A stretch of 64,000 bases of DNA from Falsirhodobacter xinxiangensis (GTDB lineage Bacteria; Pseudomonadota; Alphaproteobacteria; Rhodobacterales; Rhodobacteraceae): positions 23,667 to 87,666 of the forward strand of contig NZ_SMYN01000013.1 in NCBI RefSeq assembly GCF_004959935.1, given 5' to 3'. Each line of letters begins with the position of its first letter. Position 1 is the stretch's first letter. A program made the translations under genes and the position numbers. Under the pieces are notes generated by a model. It was not told where the DNA came from and ran no database searches. It worked only from the letters and a program-made list of their open reading frames with translations. Shown here one piece after another: positions 35,308 through 45,536 of this stretch.

Positions 35308-36420
35308 ATGAAAATCGGTTGTCCAAAGGAAATCAAACCGCAGGAATTTCGTGTCGGCCTGACCCCTTCGGCGGTGCAGGAAGCGGTGGCTCATGGCCAT
35401 CACGTGACCGTGGAGCAGGGCGCGGGCCTTGGCGCGGGCTTCACCGATGACGATTACAGTGCCGCAGGAGCCACCCTTGGCAGCGTCGAGGATGCTTTCG
35501 CCGCCGATCTGGTCGTGAAGGTGAAGGAGCCGCAGGCCGTCGAACGCAAACGCCTGCGCGAAGGTCAGGTGCTGTTCACCTATCTGCATCTGGCGCCGGA
35601 CCCGGACCAGACACGCGACCTGCTTGCCTCGGGCGTGACCGCCATCGCCTATGAGACCGTGACGGATCGCAATGGCGGTCTGCCCCTGCTGGCCCCGATG
35701 TCCGAGGTTGCGGGCCGTCTTGCGCCGCAGGTGGGCGCATGGACGCTGCAACGCGCCAATGGCGGGCGCGGTGTGTTGCTGGGCGGCGTTCCGGGCGTCG
35801 CCCCGGCCAAGGTTGCGGTGATCGGCGGCGGCGTGGTCGGCACGCATGCGGCGCGGGTCGCGGCGGGGATGGGCGCGGATGTGACGGTGCTGGATCGGTC
35901 CCTGCCCCGGCTCCGCTATCTGGACGATGTGTTCTCGCGCGATTTCAAGGCGGCCTATGCCTCGCAGGCGGCAGTGGCGGAACTGGTGGCCGATGCGGAT
36001 ATGGTCATCGGTGCGGTGCTGATCCCCGGCGCGGCAGCACCCAAGCTGGTCACGCGGGCGCAGCTTTCGACCATGAAACCCGGCGCGGCCATCGTCGATG
36101 TCGCCATCGACCAGGGCGGCTGTTTCGAAACGTCGCGTCCCACCACGCATCAGGACCCGATCTATGAGGTGGACGGCATCATGCATTACTGCGTGGCGAA
36201 CATGCCGGGTGCGGTGGCGCGGACCTCCACTCAGGCGCTGGGCAACGCGACGCTGCCCTTCATGCTGGCGATCGCGGACAAGGGCTGGCGCCGCGCCTGC
36301 GAGGAGGACCCGCATCTGCTGGCGGGGCTGAACACCCATGCCGGGCACCTGACCTATGATGCGGTGGGTCTGGCGCTCGGCATCGATGTGCTGGCGCCCT
36401 CGCGGGCGCTGGCGGCCTAG
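35308..36420 (+). CDS. ald: Alanine dehydrogenase
   Basis: A 370-residue NAD-dependent enzyme interconverting L-alanine and pyruvate + NH4+. N-terminus [27 protein letters not shown] with the substrate lysine region, Rossmann loop [20 protein letters not shown], and [16 protein letters not shown] are standard for Ald. The ATG at 35308 has AAAGGGAGGAT upstream; the frame is open earlier but overlaps the operator region. Regulated presumably by the divergent Lrp-like protein. Its stop is interlocked with mscL (CTAG). Confidence 0.97.
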   Translation: MKIGCPKEIKPQEFRVGLTPSAVQEAVAHGHHVTVEQGAGLGAGFTDDDYSAAGATLGSVEDAFAADLVVKVKEPQAVERKRLREGQVLFTYLHLAPDPDQTRDLLASGVTAIAYETVTDRNGGLPLLAPMSEVAGRLAPQVGAWTLQRANGGRGVLLGGVPGVAPAKVAVIGGGVVGTHAARVAAGMGADVTVLDRSLPRLRYLDDVFSRDFKAAYASQAAVAELVADADMVIGAVLIPGAAAPKLVTRAQLSTMKPGAAIVDVAIDQGGCFETSRPTTHQDPIYEVDGIMHYCVANMPGAVARTSTQALGNATLPFMLAIADKGWRRACEEDPHLLAGLNTHAGHLTYDAVGLALGIDVLAPSRALAA

Positions 36421-36854
36421 AGCGTCGGCTTGGCGGCCAGAAGGTCGCGGATCTGCGCCAGAAGTTCCTCTTGCGTCGGCCCCTTGGCCGGCGCTTCCAG
36501 TTCTTCCTTGCGGATCGCGGTGTCCTTCACCTTGTTCACCGCCTTTACCAGCAGGAACACCACGAAAGCGATGATGAAGAAGTTGAAGCAGGCCATGATG
36601 AACGAGCCATAGGCAAAGACCGCCGCGCCCGAATCCTTGGCCGTCTGGAGCCCGACACCTTCGGGAACGTTGCCGGACATGACCCAGTACAGGTTGGTGA
36701 AGTCGATCCCGCCGATGATAAGGCCGATCACGGGGTTGATGAGGTCCTGCACCATCGAATTCACGATGGCCGTGAAGGCCGCACCGATGATGATACCCAC
36801 GGCGAGGTCGAGCACGTTGCCCCGGGCGATGAACGTCTTGAATTCCTGAAGCAT
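36417..36854 (-). CDS. mscL: Large-conductance mechanosensitive channel
   Basis: A 145-residue channel releasing solutes on hypo-osmotic shock. It begins [31 protein letters not shown], the amphipathic helix and gate-lining TM1 with glycine packing, has a periplasmic loop of about 30 residues, then TM2 [17 protein letters not shown] and a cytoplasmic helical bundle ending [15 protein letters not shown]. Convergent with ald through a 4-base overlap. Confidence 0.96.
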   Translation of the reverse strand: MLQEFKTFIARGNVLDLAVGIIIGAAFTAIVNSMVQDLINPVIGLIIGGIDFTNLYWVMSGNVPEGVGLQTAKDSGAAVFAYGSFIMACFNFFIIAFVVFLLVKAVNKVKDTAIRKEELEAPAKGPTQEELLAQIRDLLAAKPTL

Positions 36855-36972
36855 TGTCTTGTCCCTTCGGCTGTTTTGCACAGTCACTCTGCCGAATATG
36901 TCACGACTGCGGCATTTGGCGAATGGAAAATCGTGACTATCTGCCTGTCGGATAACCCAAAAGGAACCGCGC

Positions 36973-37647
36973 ATGCTTGACCATCCGATCACACGCCGCT
37001 GGCCTGCCTCCGATCCCACCGCGATCCAGCTTTATTCGCTGCCGACCCCGAACGGGCAGAAAGTCTCCATCGCGCTGGAGGAGATGGGCCTGAAATACGA
37101 GCCGCACCTTGTCGATTTCGCCACGAACGACCAGTTCAGCCCCGAGTTCCTGTCGCTGAATCCGAACAACAAAATCCCCGCGATCATCGACCCCGAAGGT
37201 CCGGTGGCGCTGTTTGAAAGCGGAGCGATCCTGATCTATCTGGCCGAAAAATCGGGCAAGCTGCTGCCGGAGGCGAACCGTTACGAGGTTCTGCAATGGC
37301 TGATGTTCCAGATGGGCGGGCTTGGCCCGATGTTCGGCCAGCTTGGCTATTTCCACCATTTCGCGGGGAAAGAGATCGAAGACCCCCGCCCCAAGGAACG
37401 CTACCGCGCCGAGGCCGAGCGGCTGCTGAAGGTGCTGGACGGCGCATTGGAAGGGCGTGACTGGATCGCCGGAGACTATTCCATCGCGGATATCGCCATC
37501 GGCCCGTGGCTGCGGACCCTGCGCGATTTCTATAAAGGCGCCGAGATCGCGGGTTGGAACGATCTGAAGAACGTCCCGGCCTATCTTGACCGGTTCCTTG
37601 CCCGCCCTGCGGTGCAGAAGGGATCGAACATCCCCGCCCGCCCCTAA
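36973..37647 (+). CDS. Glutathione S-transferase, YghU/Ure2-like
   Basis: A 224-residue GST with the thioredoxin-like N-terminal domain ([20 protein letters not shown]) and the [13 protein letters not shown] glutathione site, then an all-helical domain with [14 protein letters not shown]. The TPNGQK segment with N27 as likely catalytic residue is typical of nu-class disulfide-bond oxidoreductases (YfcG/YghU group) rather than classic conjugating GSTs. AAGGAA precedes the ATG. Its TAA is interlocked with the stop of the FtsX-like permease. Confidence 0.9.
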   Translation: MLDHPITRRWPASDPTAIQLYSLPTPNGQKVSIALEEMGLKYEPHLVDFATNDQFSPEFLSLNPNNKIPAIIDPEGPVALFESGAILIYLAEKSGKLLPEANRYEVLQWLMFQMGGLGPMFGQLGYFHHFAGKEIEDPRPKERYRAEAERLLKVLDGALEGRDWIAGDYSIADIAIGPWLRTLRDFYKGAEIAGWNDLKNVPAYLDRFLARPAVQKGSNIPARP

Positions 37648-40115
37648 TCCGCGGCGCGCAGCACGCGGGCGGGACGCGCCGACAAGGGCCGCCAGGCAAA
37701 GACCATGCCGGCGGCCAGCGTCGCCGCGATCCCGCCCAGCACCACCACCAGCGCCGAAAGCGGCGCAAAGGCGTAGTCGGCCTCCATCACGAAACGCATC
37801 ACCGCCCAGCCCGCAAGCGCACCGCCGATCACGGCAACCACGCCCGCCGCCGCGCCCATCAGCGCCGACCGCAGCGCGAAGCTGGCAAGGATGCGCCCCC
37901 GCGTCGCGCCCAGCACCTTCAGCACCGCCGCCTCCTGCACGCGGGCCTTCTCGCCCGCCGCCGCCGTGCCGATCAGCACGACCACTCCGGTCAGAAGCGT
38001 GATCGCCGCCGCCGCGCGGGTTGCCGTGGCGATGGCGCCCAGCGCCTCGGTCACGCGGGCGATGGCGTCGGCCACCCGGATCGCGGTGATGTTGGGATAG
38101 GTGCGGCCCAGATCGCGCAGCAGCGCCTCCTCGCCCGACGAATACACGGTCGCGATGGATGTATGCGGCGCACCCGCCAGCGCGGATGGGTTCATCATCA
38201 TCACGAACCCCATGCCGGCATCGGAAAAATCCACGTTGCGCAGGCTGGTCAACTCCGCCTCGATGTCGCGGCCAAGGATGTTGACGGTGATGCGGTCGCC
38301 AAGGTTCAGCCCCATCTCGCCCGCCGCTTCGGCAGAGAAGCTGATCTGCGGCGGGCCGGAGTAATCCGCAGCCCAGCTTTCCCCCGCGACGGTTTCGACC
38401 GTCTCGGCAAAACTGACACCCCGATCGCCACGCAGCGCCCAGTGATCGCCCGCGACCTCGCGTGCGGGCTGGCCGTTGATGCGCGTCAGAACGCCGCGCA
38501 GCATCGGTGCGTTTTCCACCCGGCTAACCGCCGGATCGTTCCCGACGCGATCGAGGAACCCCTGAAGCTGGTCCGTCTGGATATCGACGAAGAAATAGGA
38601 TGGCGCGCGTTCCGGCAGGTCGCGGTCGATGGCGCTGCGCAGGTTGGCGTCGATCTGGCCGATGGCGGCCAGCACCGTCAGGCCAAGGCCCAGCGACAGG
38701 ATCACCGACCGCGCCTCGCCGCCCGTTCCCACGGCCCCCACGGCCAGCCGCATCACAGCGCCCTTCGCCCGCCTTGCGCCGCGCTGGGCCAGCCCGCGCA
38801 CCCCGCGCGCGGCCAGCGCCAGAAGCGCCAGCGCCCCCGCGATGCCCGCCGCTGTGCCAAGCGCCAGATCCGGGATGCCCGAGAACCACACCGCCCCGCC
38901 CACCAGCAGAACCAGCAACCCCGCGATGCCAAAGGCGTAACCGCGCGGCACACGACCCTCGGCACCCCGATACAGCGCCGCCGCCCGAAGCTGGGACGAA
39001 CGTGCCAGCGGCCACAGTGTGAACAGCGCCGCGGTGGTCAGGCCATAGAACCCCGCCTCCAGCAGCGGCAGGGGATAGAGCCCGAAATGCACCTCGAACG
39101 GCAGGGACGCGGCGATCCAGCGCCCCGCGATCATCGGCAGCAGCACCCCCGCCGCAAGCCCGGCGCCGACGCCCATCACCGCCAGCGCCCCGATCTGCAT
39201 GGCATAGGTCGCCAGCACCAGCCGCCCCGAGGCGCCCAGCGTGCGCAGCGTGGCGATGGTCGCCGTCTTGCGCTCCAGATAAGCCGCGACGGCCGATTGG
39301 ATGCCGATCCCGCCCACGGCCAGCCCTGCCAGCCCGACCAGCACCAGAAACGACCCCATCCGGTCCACGAACCTTTCGACCGAGGGCGAGGGACGGCGGC
39401 TGTCACGCCAGCGCATGCCGGATTCGGAAAACTCCGCCTCGGCCCGCGCCCGCACGGCATCGGGGTTCGCGCCGGGTCGAAGCATCAGCCGGTAATCGCT
39501 GTCGAACACCGTGCCCGGCGACAACAGCCCCGACCCGCGCAGCCCGTCCAGCGAGACCACCGTGCGCGGGGCCAGCGCGAACCCGGCCGAGGCGCTGTCA
39601 GGCTCGCGCAGAAGCAGCGCGGTCAGGCGGAACTGCCGCTCGCCCAAGGTGAACAGATCGCCCACCGCCAGATCCAGCCGGGCGGCCAGCGACGGGTCCA
39701 TCACCGCCCCCGGCAGATCGCCCGCCGCCAGCGCCTGTTCCACCGGAATCGCCGGGTCCAGCAGCGGCGCACCGACCAGAGGCCAAGCGCCGTCCACCCC
39801 CCGCACCTGCGTCAGAAGCCGCTGATCGCCCGCCACGACCATCGACCGGAAATCGACGGTTTCCGACAGCGCGGTCGCCTCACCCTCCATGAAGGCCCGC
39901 TCCTCGGGCGAGGCGAGGCGATAGGTGAAGCTCATCTCGGCATCGCCGCCCAGAAGCACCGCGCCCTGATCGGCCAGCCCGCGTTCGATGGCGGCACGAA
40001 CCGACCCGATGGCCGCAATCGCCGCGACCCCAAGCGCGAGGCACAAAAGAAACACGCGAAACCCGCCGATGCCGCCCCGAAGCTCGCGCGCAGCGATCCG
40101 CCACGCCAGCTTCAT
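37644..40115 (-). CDS. FtsX-like ABC transporter permease (YbbP type)
   Basis: An 823-residue MacB/LolC-class permease with an N-terminal helix (about 20-42), a periplasmic region, and two FtsX blocks of 3-4 helices each (about 250-460 and 690-823), matching E. coli YbbP in size and context. Such proteins are mechanotransmission pumps rather than channels; the YbbAP complex is linked to lipid or secondary-metabolite export. It overlaps its ATPase gene by ATGA (40112-40115), and the pair is divergent from tesA as in E. coli. Confidence 0.9.
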   Translation of the reverse strand: MKLAWRIAARELRGGIGGFRVFLLCLALGVAAIAAIGSVRAAIERGLADQGAVLLGGDAEMSFTYRLASPEERAFMEGEATALSETVDFRSMVVAGDQRLLTQVRGVDGAWPLVGAPLLDPAIPVEQALAAGDLPGAVMDPSLAARLDLAVGDLFTLGERQFRLTALLLREPDSASAGFALAPRTVVSLDGLRGSGLLSPGTVFDSDYRLMLRPGANPDAVRARAEAEFSESGMRWRDSRRPSPSVERFVDRMGSFLVLVGLAGLAVGGIGIQSAVAAYLERKTATIATLRTLGASGRLVLATYAMQIGALAVMGVGAGLAAGVLLPMIAGRWIAASLPFEVHFGLYPLPLLEAGFYGLTTAALFTLWPLARSSQLRAAALYRGAEGRVPRGYAFGIAGLLVLLVGGAVWFSGIPDLALGTAAGIAGALALLALAARGVRGLAQRGARRAKGAVMRLAVGAVGTGGEARSVILSLGLGLTVLAAIGQIDANLRSAIDRDLPERAPSYFFVDIQTDQLQGFLDRVGNDPAVSRVENAPMLRGVLTRINGQPAREVAGDHWALRGDRGVSFAETVETVAGESWAADYSGPPQISFSAEAAGEMGLNLGDRITVNILGRDIEAELTSLRNVDFSDAGMGFVMMMNPSALAGAPHTSIATVYSSGEEALLRDLGRTYPNITAIRVADAIARVTEALGAIATATRAAAAITLLTGVVVLIGTAAAGEKARVQEAAVLKVLGATRGRILASFALRSALMGAAAGVVAVIGGALAGWAVMRFVMEADYAFAPLSALVVVLGGIAATLAAGMVFAWRPLSARPARVLRAAD

Positions 40116-40777
40116 GCGTCCACCCGCCCGTCGGCCAGCCGCACCACGCGGTCGCATCGCGCCGCCAGTTCCGGCGCGTGCGTCACCAGAACCAAGGTCG
40201 CACCCAGATCGCGCAGCCCGAACAGCAGATCCATGATCGACGCGCCCGTTGCACCGTCAAGGTTTCCCGTCGGCTCGTCCGCCAGCAGGATGCCGGGCCG
40301 CGTCACCCATGCGCGGGCCAAGGCCACGCGCTGCTGCTCGCCCCCGGACATCTGGCGCGGGTAATGCCCCGCCCGGTGCGAGAGCCCGACCGAGGCCAGC
40401 TCCGCATCCGCCCGTTCGCCCGCATCCGGCTCGCCCGCCAGTTCCAGCGCCAGCGCGACGTTTTCGCGCGCCGTCATCGTCGGGATCAGGTGGAAAGACT
40501 GGAACACCACGCCCATATTGCCACGGCGGAAGCGTGCAAGCCCGTCCTCGTCCATCGCGGACAGGTCCTGGCCCAAGGCGCGCACCGTGCCGGAGCTTGC
40601 CCGCTCCAGCCCGCCCATCAGCATCAGGAGCGAGGACTTGCCCGACCCCGAAGGACCGACCAGCCCAAGGCTCTCCCCCCGCGATACGGTCAGGTCGATC
40701 CCGCGCAATATCTCCACCGGGCCGGCATTGCCCTCCAGCACCAGTTTCGCCTCGCGCAATTCAAGGACCGCCGACAT
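40112..40777 (-). CDS. ABC transporter ATPase (YbbA/LolD type)
   Basis: A 221-residue ATPase of the MacB/LolD class: Walker A GPSGSGKSS, FQSFHLIPTMTARENV, signature MSGGEQQRVALARAW, Walker B ILLADEPTGNLD and VLVTHAPELA. It pairs with the FtsX-like permease. Its ATG (40775-40777) interlocks head to head with the tesA ATG (40776-40778) in a shared CATG, so the promoter and ribosome site of each gene lie inside the other gene. Confidence 0.92.
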   Translation of the reverse strand: MSAVLELREAKLVLEGNAGPVEILRGIDLTVSRGESLGLVGPSGSGKSSLLMLMGGLERASSGTVRALGQDLSAMDEDGLARFRRGNMGVVFQSFHLIPTMTARENVALALELAGEPDAGERADAELASVGLSHRAGHYPRQMSGGEQQRVALARAWVTRPGILLADEPTGNLDGATGASIMDLLFGLRDLGATLVLVTHAPELAARCDRVVRLADGRVDA

Positions 40778-41444
40778 GCACCTCTCCACTCTGTTCCGCC
40801 TTGGTTGTAAGCCCTTGGCCTGCCTTCGCAACCTTGCGGCGGCGCTTTGCCTCACCGCCGCGCCGGTCTTTGCCGATCAGATGACGGTGGTGGCGCTGGG
40901 CGACAGCCTGACCCAAGGATACGGTCTGCCAGATGGGGCGGGTTTCGTGCCGGTTCTGCAAGGGTGGCTGGCCGAAAACGGCGCGGATGTCACGATCGTG
41001 AACGCCGGTGTGTCCGGCGACACCACGGCGGGCGGTCTTGCGCGCACCGATTGGGCATTGGTGCCCGAAACGGATGCGCTGATCGTGAACCTTGGCGGCA
41101 ACGATCTGCTGCGCGGATTGGACCCCGCGCAGGCGCATGCCAATCTGGACGGGATATTGGACAAGGCGGATGCGCGGGGGCTGCCGGTGCTGCTTCTGGG
41201 CCTTCGGACGCCCGCGAATTACGGCCCGCAGTATCAGGCCGATTTCGACGCGATCTATCCGTCTGTGGCAGAAGAACACGGCGCGATCCTGCTGCCGGAC
41301 TACCTTGGGCCGGTCACCGATGGCGACCGTCTGGATCGGCGATACATGCAGGATGACGGCATCCACCCCAACGCAGAGGGGGTGGAGCGTCTGGTCGAAG
41401 CCGTCGGCCCCGCGGTGCTGGAGCTACTTCGCCGCGTCGACTGA
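40776..41444 (+). CDS. tesA: Arylesterase / thioesterase I-like GDSL hydrolase
   Basis: A 222-residue SGNH hydrolase with an N-terminal signal (LAAALCLTAAPVFA, cleavage near 33). Block I GDSLTQGYG carries S44, block III GGND carries N109, and block V DDGIHPN carries D194 and H197, so all catalytic residues are present. Homologous to periplasmic TesA acting on acyl thioesters and esters. Divergent from ybbA-like with overlapping start codons, an arrangement shared with E. coli. Its 3' end overlaps the SulP gene by 21 bases. Confidence 0.92.
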   Translation: MHLSTLFRLGCKPLACLRNLAAALCLTAAPVFADQMTVVALGDSLTQGYGLPDGAGFVPVLQGWLAENGADVTIVNAGVSGDTTAGGLARTDWALVPETDALIVNLGGNDLLRGLDPAQAHANLDGILDKADARGLPVLLLGLRTPANYGPQYQADFDAIYPSVAEEHGAILLPDYLGPVTDGDRLDRRYMQDDGIHPNAEGVERLVEAVGPAVLELLRRVD

Positions 41445-42881
41445 CGGGCCAAGCCGGTCCACCAGCGTCTGCGTCGCGCGGTTCATGCCGGTCACCTCGA
41501 CCTCGGTCCCGCCGCGCCGCAGCCGCGCCACCACCTGCTTCAGCGCCGCGACCGAGGATATGTCCCAGATATGCGCGCGCGTCAGGTCGATCACCACGCG
41601 CGCAGGGCGTTCGTGGAAATCGAACGCCCGCATGAACGTCTCTGCCGAGGCGAAGAACATCTGCCCCTCGAACCGGTAATGACGCACGCCGTCCTCCAGC
41701 ACGCTGTCCACCGTGAACAGGTGCGAGATCTTCCACGCAAAGAACACGCCCGAAAGGAACACCCCCGCCAGCGTGCCGATGGCAAGGTTGTGCGTCCAGA
41801 CCACGATCCCCATCGTCGCCAGCATCACGATGGACGAACTGACCGGAATACGCCGGATGTTCAGGATCGAACCCCAGTCGAACGTCCCCGCCGCGATCAC
41901 CAGCATCACCGCGACCAGCGCCGCCATCGGAATCTGCGCGACCCACGGGCCAAGGAAGACGCAGAAGACCAGCACCATCACCCCGGCAAAGAAGCACGAA
42001 AGCCGCCCCCGCCCGCCGGATTTGATGTTGATCAGCGACTGGCCGATGACCGCGCAGCCCGCCATCCCTCCGATGAAGCCGGACGTCATGTTCGCCAGCC
42101 CCTGCCCCACGCATTCGCGGTCGCGGCTGGTCACGGTCTCGGTCATGTCATCCAGCAGGTTCTGCGTCAGCAGCGATTCCAGCAGCCCAACGATGGCGAT
42201 GGCCGCCGAATAGGGCAGGATGATCTTCAGCGTCTCGAACGTGAGAGGGATGTCCGGCAGCAGGAACATCGGCAGCGTGTCCGGAAGCGCACCCTTGTCG
42301 CCCACCGTCCGCAGGTCGAGCCCAAGTGCCTGCGCGCCCAACGTCAGCACCAGCACGCAGATCAGCGGCGCCGGAATGGCCGTGGTGATGCGCGGGAACA
42401 GCAGGATGATCGCCACCCCCACCGCCACCACCGGATATGTCAGCGGCGCAACGCCCCAAAGCTCGGGCAGTTGCGACAACGTCATCAGGATCGCCAGCGA
42501 GTTCACGAAGCCGGTCATCACCGAGCGCGAGACGAACCGCATCATCCGCCCCAGCCGTGCCGCGCCGATGCCGATCTGGATCACCCCGGCAAGGATCGAC
42601 GCCGCCAGCAGGTATTGCAGCCCGTGATCGCGCACCAGCGTGACCATCAGCACCGCCGTCGCCGCGGTCGAGGCCGAGATCATCGCCGGCCGCCCCCCCG
42701 CGATGGCCGTCACCACCGCGATGGCGAAGGACGCATAAAGACCCACCTTCGGGTCCACCCCAGCGATAAGGGAAAAGGCAATCGCCTCGGGGATCAGCGC
42801 CAGCGCGACGACCACGCCCGCAAGCAGATCGCCCCGCACGTTACCCGTCCACTGACGGGCATAGCTTGTTGAAGGTATCAT
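41424..42881 (-). CDS. SulP family anion transporter with STAS domain
   Basis: A 485-residue transporter: the hydrophobic SLC26/SulP core (about 15-370, starting [32 protein letters not shown]) is followed by a C-terminal STAS domain (about 390-470, [21 protein letters not shown]). Substrate could be sulfate, bicarbonate or a dicarboxylate; sequence alone does not decide. The start [14 protein letters not shown] at 42881 was chosen over a longer frame lacking family similarity. Monocistronic by position. Confidence 0.92.
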   Translation of the reverse strand: MIPSTSYARQWTGNVRGDLLAGVVVALALIPEAIAFSLIAGVDPKVGLYASFAIAVVTAIAGGRPAMISASTAATAVLMVTLVRDHGLQYLLAASILAGVIQIGIGAARLGRMMRFVSRSVMTGFVNSLAILMTLSQLPELWGVAPLTYPVVAVGVAIILLFPRITTAIPAPLICVLVLTLGAQALGLDLRTVGDKGALPDTLPMFLLPDIPLTFETLKIILPYSAAIAIVGLLESLLTQNLLDDMTETVTSRDRECVGQGLANMTSGFIGGMAGCAVIGQSLINIKSGGRGRLSCFFAGVMVLVFCVFLGPWVAQIPMAALVAVMLVIAAGTFDWGSILNIRRIPVSSSIVMLATMGIVVWTHNLAIGTLAGVFLSGVFFAWKISHLFTVDSVLEDGVRHYRFEGQMFFASAETFMRAFDFHERPARVVIDLTRAHIWDISSVAALKQVVARLRRGGTEVEVTGMNRATQTLVDRLGPSVDAAK

Positions 42882-43041
42882 ATGGAAAGCCCCGGCATTC
42901 GGGTCGATGGTCCGGCGGATCGGCGGCCGGAAGAGCCACGCGGGATCGCACCGCGTCCTGATTGCTGCCCTACGCATAGAACGCCATGCGCTGCCGTGGC
43001 AAGAGGCTCTCTCCCCCAAGGTCGGGGGAGAGAGCGACGTT

Positions 43042-44580
43042 TCAGCCCGGGGCGTAGCCGAAGGCGACCGGCGGGTTTTCCGCCGTCTCGACCCAGACGC
43101 TCTTGGTCTGGGTATAGGCCATCAGCGCCTCGGCCCCCGAGGACCGGCCATAGCCCGACCGCCCGAAGCCGCCGAAGGGCGAGCAGACGTTGATCGTCTT
43201 GTAGGAGTTCACCCAGAACGTCCCCGCGCGGACGGCTGCCGCCATCCGGTGCGCGCGGCCCACATCGGCGGTCCAGACCGCCCCGGCAAGGCCGTATGGG
43301 TTGTCATTGGCCAAGGCGATGGCCTCGGCCTCGGTCTCGAAGGTCAGGACCGACACGACGGGGCCGAAGATTTCTTCGCGCGCGACGGACATATCGGGGG
43401 TGACGTCATCAAGGATCGTCGGCGCGTAATAGAAGCCGCCCGTTGCATCCAGCGCCTTGGGTCGGGCGCCGCCTGCTGCGATCCGGGCGCCTTCGGCCAC
43501 GCCAGCCTCGACCATCTGGCCGATCTTTTCCCATTGGCGGCGGTTGTTGATCGGGCCGACATGGGTGGCCTCGTCAAAGGGATGGCCGATGGCGATCCGG
43601 TTCGCCGCCTCGGCATAGGCCGAAACGAAACGGTCGCGCACCGAGGCATGGACCAGCAGACGCGAGCCCGCGACGCAGCTTTGCCCCGCGCCCGCAAAGA
43701 TCGCGGCCTGCGCGCCGATGATCGCGCGGTCGATGTCCGCATCCGGGAACACGATATTCGCCGACTTGCCGCCCAGTTCCAGAACGCAAGGGACCGTGTT
43801 CTTCGCCGCCGCCGCCGCGATGGCCGACCCCGCCTGCGCCGATCCGACGAAGACAACAAGCCCGGTCTTCGGATGCGTGACGCCCGCCTGACCCGCCGTC
43901 GGCCCTGCCCCGGCGATGACGTTGACCAGCCCGCGCGGCGCGCCGCCCAGCTCGCACATCCGGCCAAGGATCAGCGTGGACAGCGGAGTCAGTTCCGACG
44001 GTTTGATGACGACGCCGTTCCCGGCGCAGATGGCCGGGGCGATCTGCCAGCCGCCGGTGAACAGCGGCGCGTTCCACGGGGTGATCTGCATCACGACACC
44101 GATCGGTTCCTGCCTTGTGTAATTGAAGTGGCTGGACGGAACCGGAATGGTGTTGCCGTAAATCTTGTCGCACCAGCCCGCGTAATATTCGAACATCTCG
44201 GCCACGCGCAGCGCCTCGCCGCGGATATCGCGGATCGGGCGGCCTGCGGAGCGGCTTTCGATTTCGGCGATGATCGGGGCATGGGCGCGGATCTGGCCCG
44301 CGATGGCCCACATGATGCGGCCCCGCTGGGCGGCAGGCATCGCGATCCATTCGCGCTGCGCGGCCTCGGCGGCGTCCATGGCGGCGTCGATCTGCGCGGC
44401 ACCCGCATCGGCAAAGCTGGCGAAGACCTGCCCCGAGGCGGGGTCCGTCAGATCCAGCGTGGCGCCCGACCCGGCCACGATCTCGCCCCCGATGAAGCTG
44501 CCGATCTCTGCGCCCGGGAAGATGTCGCGGTAAAGCTCAAGAATGCGTGCGGATTGCGCCTCGGCGTCGATGGTCAGCAT
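43042..44580 (-). CDS. NAD(P)-dependent aldehyde dehydrogenase
   Basis: A 512-residue aldehyde dehydrogenase with all catalytic residues: N170 in ITPWNAP, K193 in VIKPSE, E268 in LELGGKSAN, and nucleophile C302 in GAGQSCVAGSR. The NAD-loop FTGS is FVGS here. Non-acylating type, so it probably oxidises an aldehyde to the acid. It is the last gene of a leftward unit, one base after the HIBADH-type gene, so both likely act on consecutive steps of one pathway, such as alcohol to semialdehyde to acid. Substrate unknown. Confidence 0.92.
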   Translation of the reverse strand: MLTIDAEAQSARILELYRDIFPGAEIGSFIGGEIVAGSGATLDLTDPASGQVFASFADAGAAQIDAAMDAAEAAQREWIAMPAAQRGRIMWAIAGQIRAHAPIIAEIESRSAGRPIRDIRGEALRVAEMFEYYAGWCDKIYGNTIPVPSSHFNYTRQEPIGVVMQITPWNAPLFTGGWQIAPAICAGNGVVIKPSELTPLSTLILGRMCELGGAPRGLVNVIAGAGPTAGQAGVTHPKTGLVVFVGSAQAGSAIAAAAAKNTVPCVLELGGKSANIVFPDADIDRAIIGAQAAIFAGAGQSCVAGSRLLVHASVRDRFVSAYAEAANRIAIGHPFDEATHVGPINNRRQWEKIGQMVEAGVAEGARIAAGGARPKALDATGGFYYAPTILDDVTPDMSVAREEIFGPVVSVLTFETEAEAIALANDNPYGLAGAVWTADVGRAHRMAAAVRAGTFWVNSYKTINVCSPFGGFGRSGYGRSSGAEALMAYTQTKSVWVETAENPPVAFGYAPG

Positions 44581-44581
44581 G

Positions 44582-45451
44582 TCAGTGTCCTTTCCTGCGG
44601 AAATCGCCCATACGGGTAAAATCCTCGGCGGGTCCGAAGGGAGCGTCCGCCCAAAGCTGCGCCGCCTTTTCCGTCAGCGGTATGTCGGTTCCGGTATCCT
44701 TGGCCAGCTTGCGCGCCAGCCGCACGTCCTTCTGCATCAGCGCCATGGTGAAGCCGCTGTCGAAGCCTTCGTTCATTACCCAGGTCGGGAAATGCACCTC
44801 GGACAGCATCGACCGCCCAGATGCCGCGTTCAGCACGTTCAGCGTGGACTGGGCGGAAATGCCCGCCGCTTCGGCCAGACGCAGCCCTTCGGCGGTGGTG
44901 ACCATATGCGCGGCGCACAGCAGGTTGTTGACCAGTTTCGCCACATTGCCCGCGCCGGATTCGCCCACATGGATCGCCTTGGCCGACAGCGCGTCGATCA
45001 CCGGCTGCGCATCGGCCAGATCCTCGGGCGTGCCGCCGATCATCATGGTCAGCGCACCCTTCGCCGCCCCTGCCGGACCACCCGAAACCGGCGCGTCCAG
45101 AAACCCGTGCCCCATCGCCGCCAGCCGTTCCGCCAGCGCCCGCGTCACCTGCGGCTCGGACGTCGAGGTGTCGATGATGACGACGCGCGCGCGGCCCTCC
45201 AGCGCGGTGGCCATCCGTTCGACCACCCCGGCCACGTCCTGCGCCGTGGGCAGCGAGAAGACGATACGGTCGGCGGCAAAAACCTCGTCCAGCGTCGCGA
45301 CCGGCTCCACCCCCGCCTCGCGCGCCAGATCGGCCCGGGCGGGCGTGAGGTCATAGCCCAGCGTGCGGAACCCCGCGCGGGCGGCGGATGCAGCCATGCC
45401 CAGTCCCATCGCGCCCAGTCCGACGACGCCCACCGTGATATCTTTTGTCAT
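44582..45451 (-). CDS. 3-hydroxyisobutyrate dehydrogenase-type oxidoreductase
   Basis: A 289-residue beta-hydroxyacid dehydrogenase: Rossmann GLGAMGLGMA (11-20), substrate motif DAPVSGGPAGAAKG (119-132), catalytic K172 in GAGNVAKLVNNLL. It oxidises a 3-hydroxyacid (3-hydroxyisobutyrate, 2-hydroxy-3-oxopropionate or a relative) to a semialdehyde, and the adjacent aldehyde dehydrogenase would finish the job. GGAAGGAA precedes the ATG at 45451. 85 bases after the LysR gene. Confidence 0.9.
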   Translation of the reverse strand: MTKDITVGVVGLGAMGLGMAASAARAGFRTLGYDLTPARADLAREAGVEPVATLDEVFAADRIVFSLPTAQDVAGVVERMATALEGRARVVIIDTSTSEPQVTRALAERLAAMGHGFLDAPVSGGPAGAAKGALTMMIGGTPEDLADAQPVIDALSAKAIHVGESGAGNVAKLVNNLLCAAHMVTTAEGLRLAEAAGISAQSTLNVLNAASGRSMLSEVHFPTWVMNEGFDSGFTMALMQKDVRLARKLAKDTGTDIPLTEKAAQLWADAPFGPAEDFTRMGDFRRKGH

Positions 45452-45536
45452 TGCGTTCCTTCCTGTCGATCCCTTCAGGATCATCCACGCCTTTGCCCGG
45501 TGCTAGCGGGCATGCGGGGAACGTCGCGTTGCGCTG

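Noticed and set aside
38163..40364. A 733-codon plus-strand frame opposite the FtsX-like permease gene
   Set aside because: Low-complexity Arg/His/Gln composition and no domain; the opposite strand has a complete permease with proper coupling to its ATPase.
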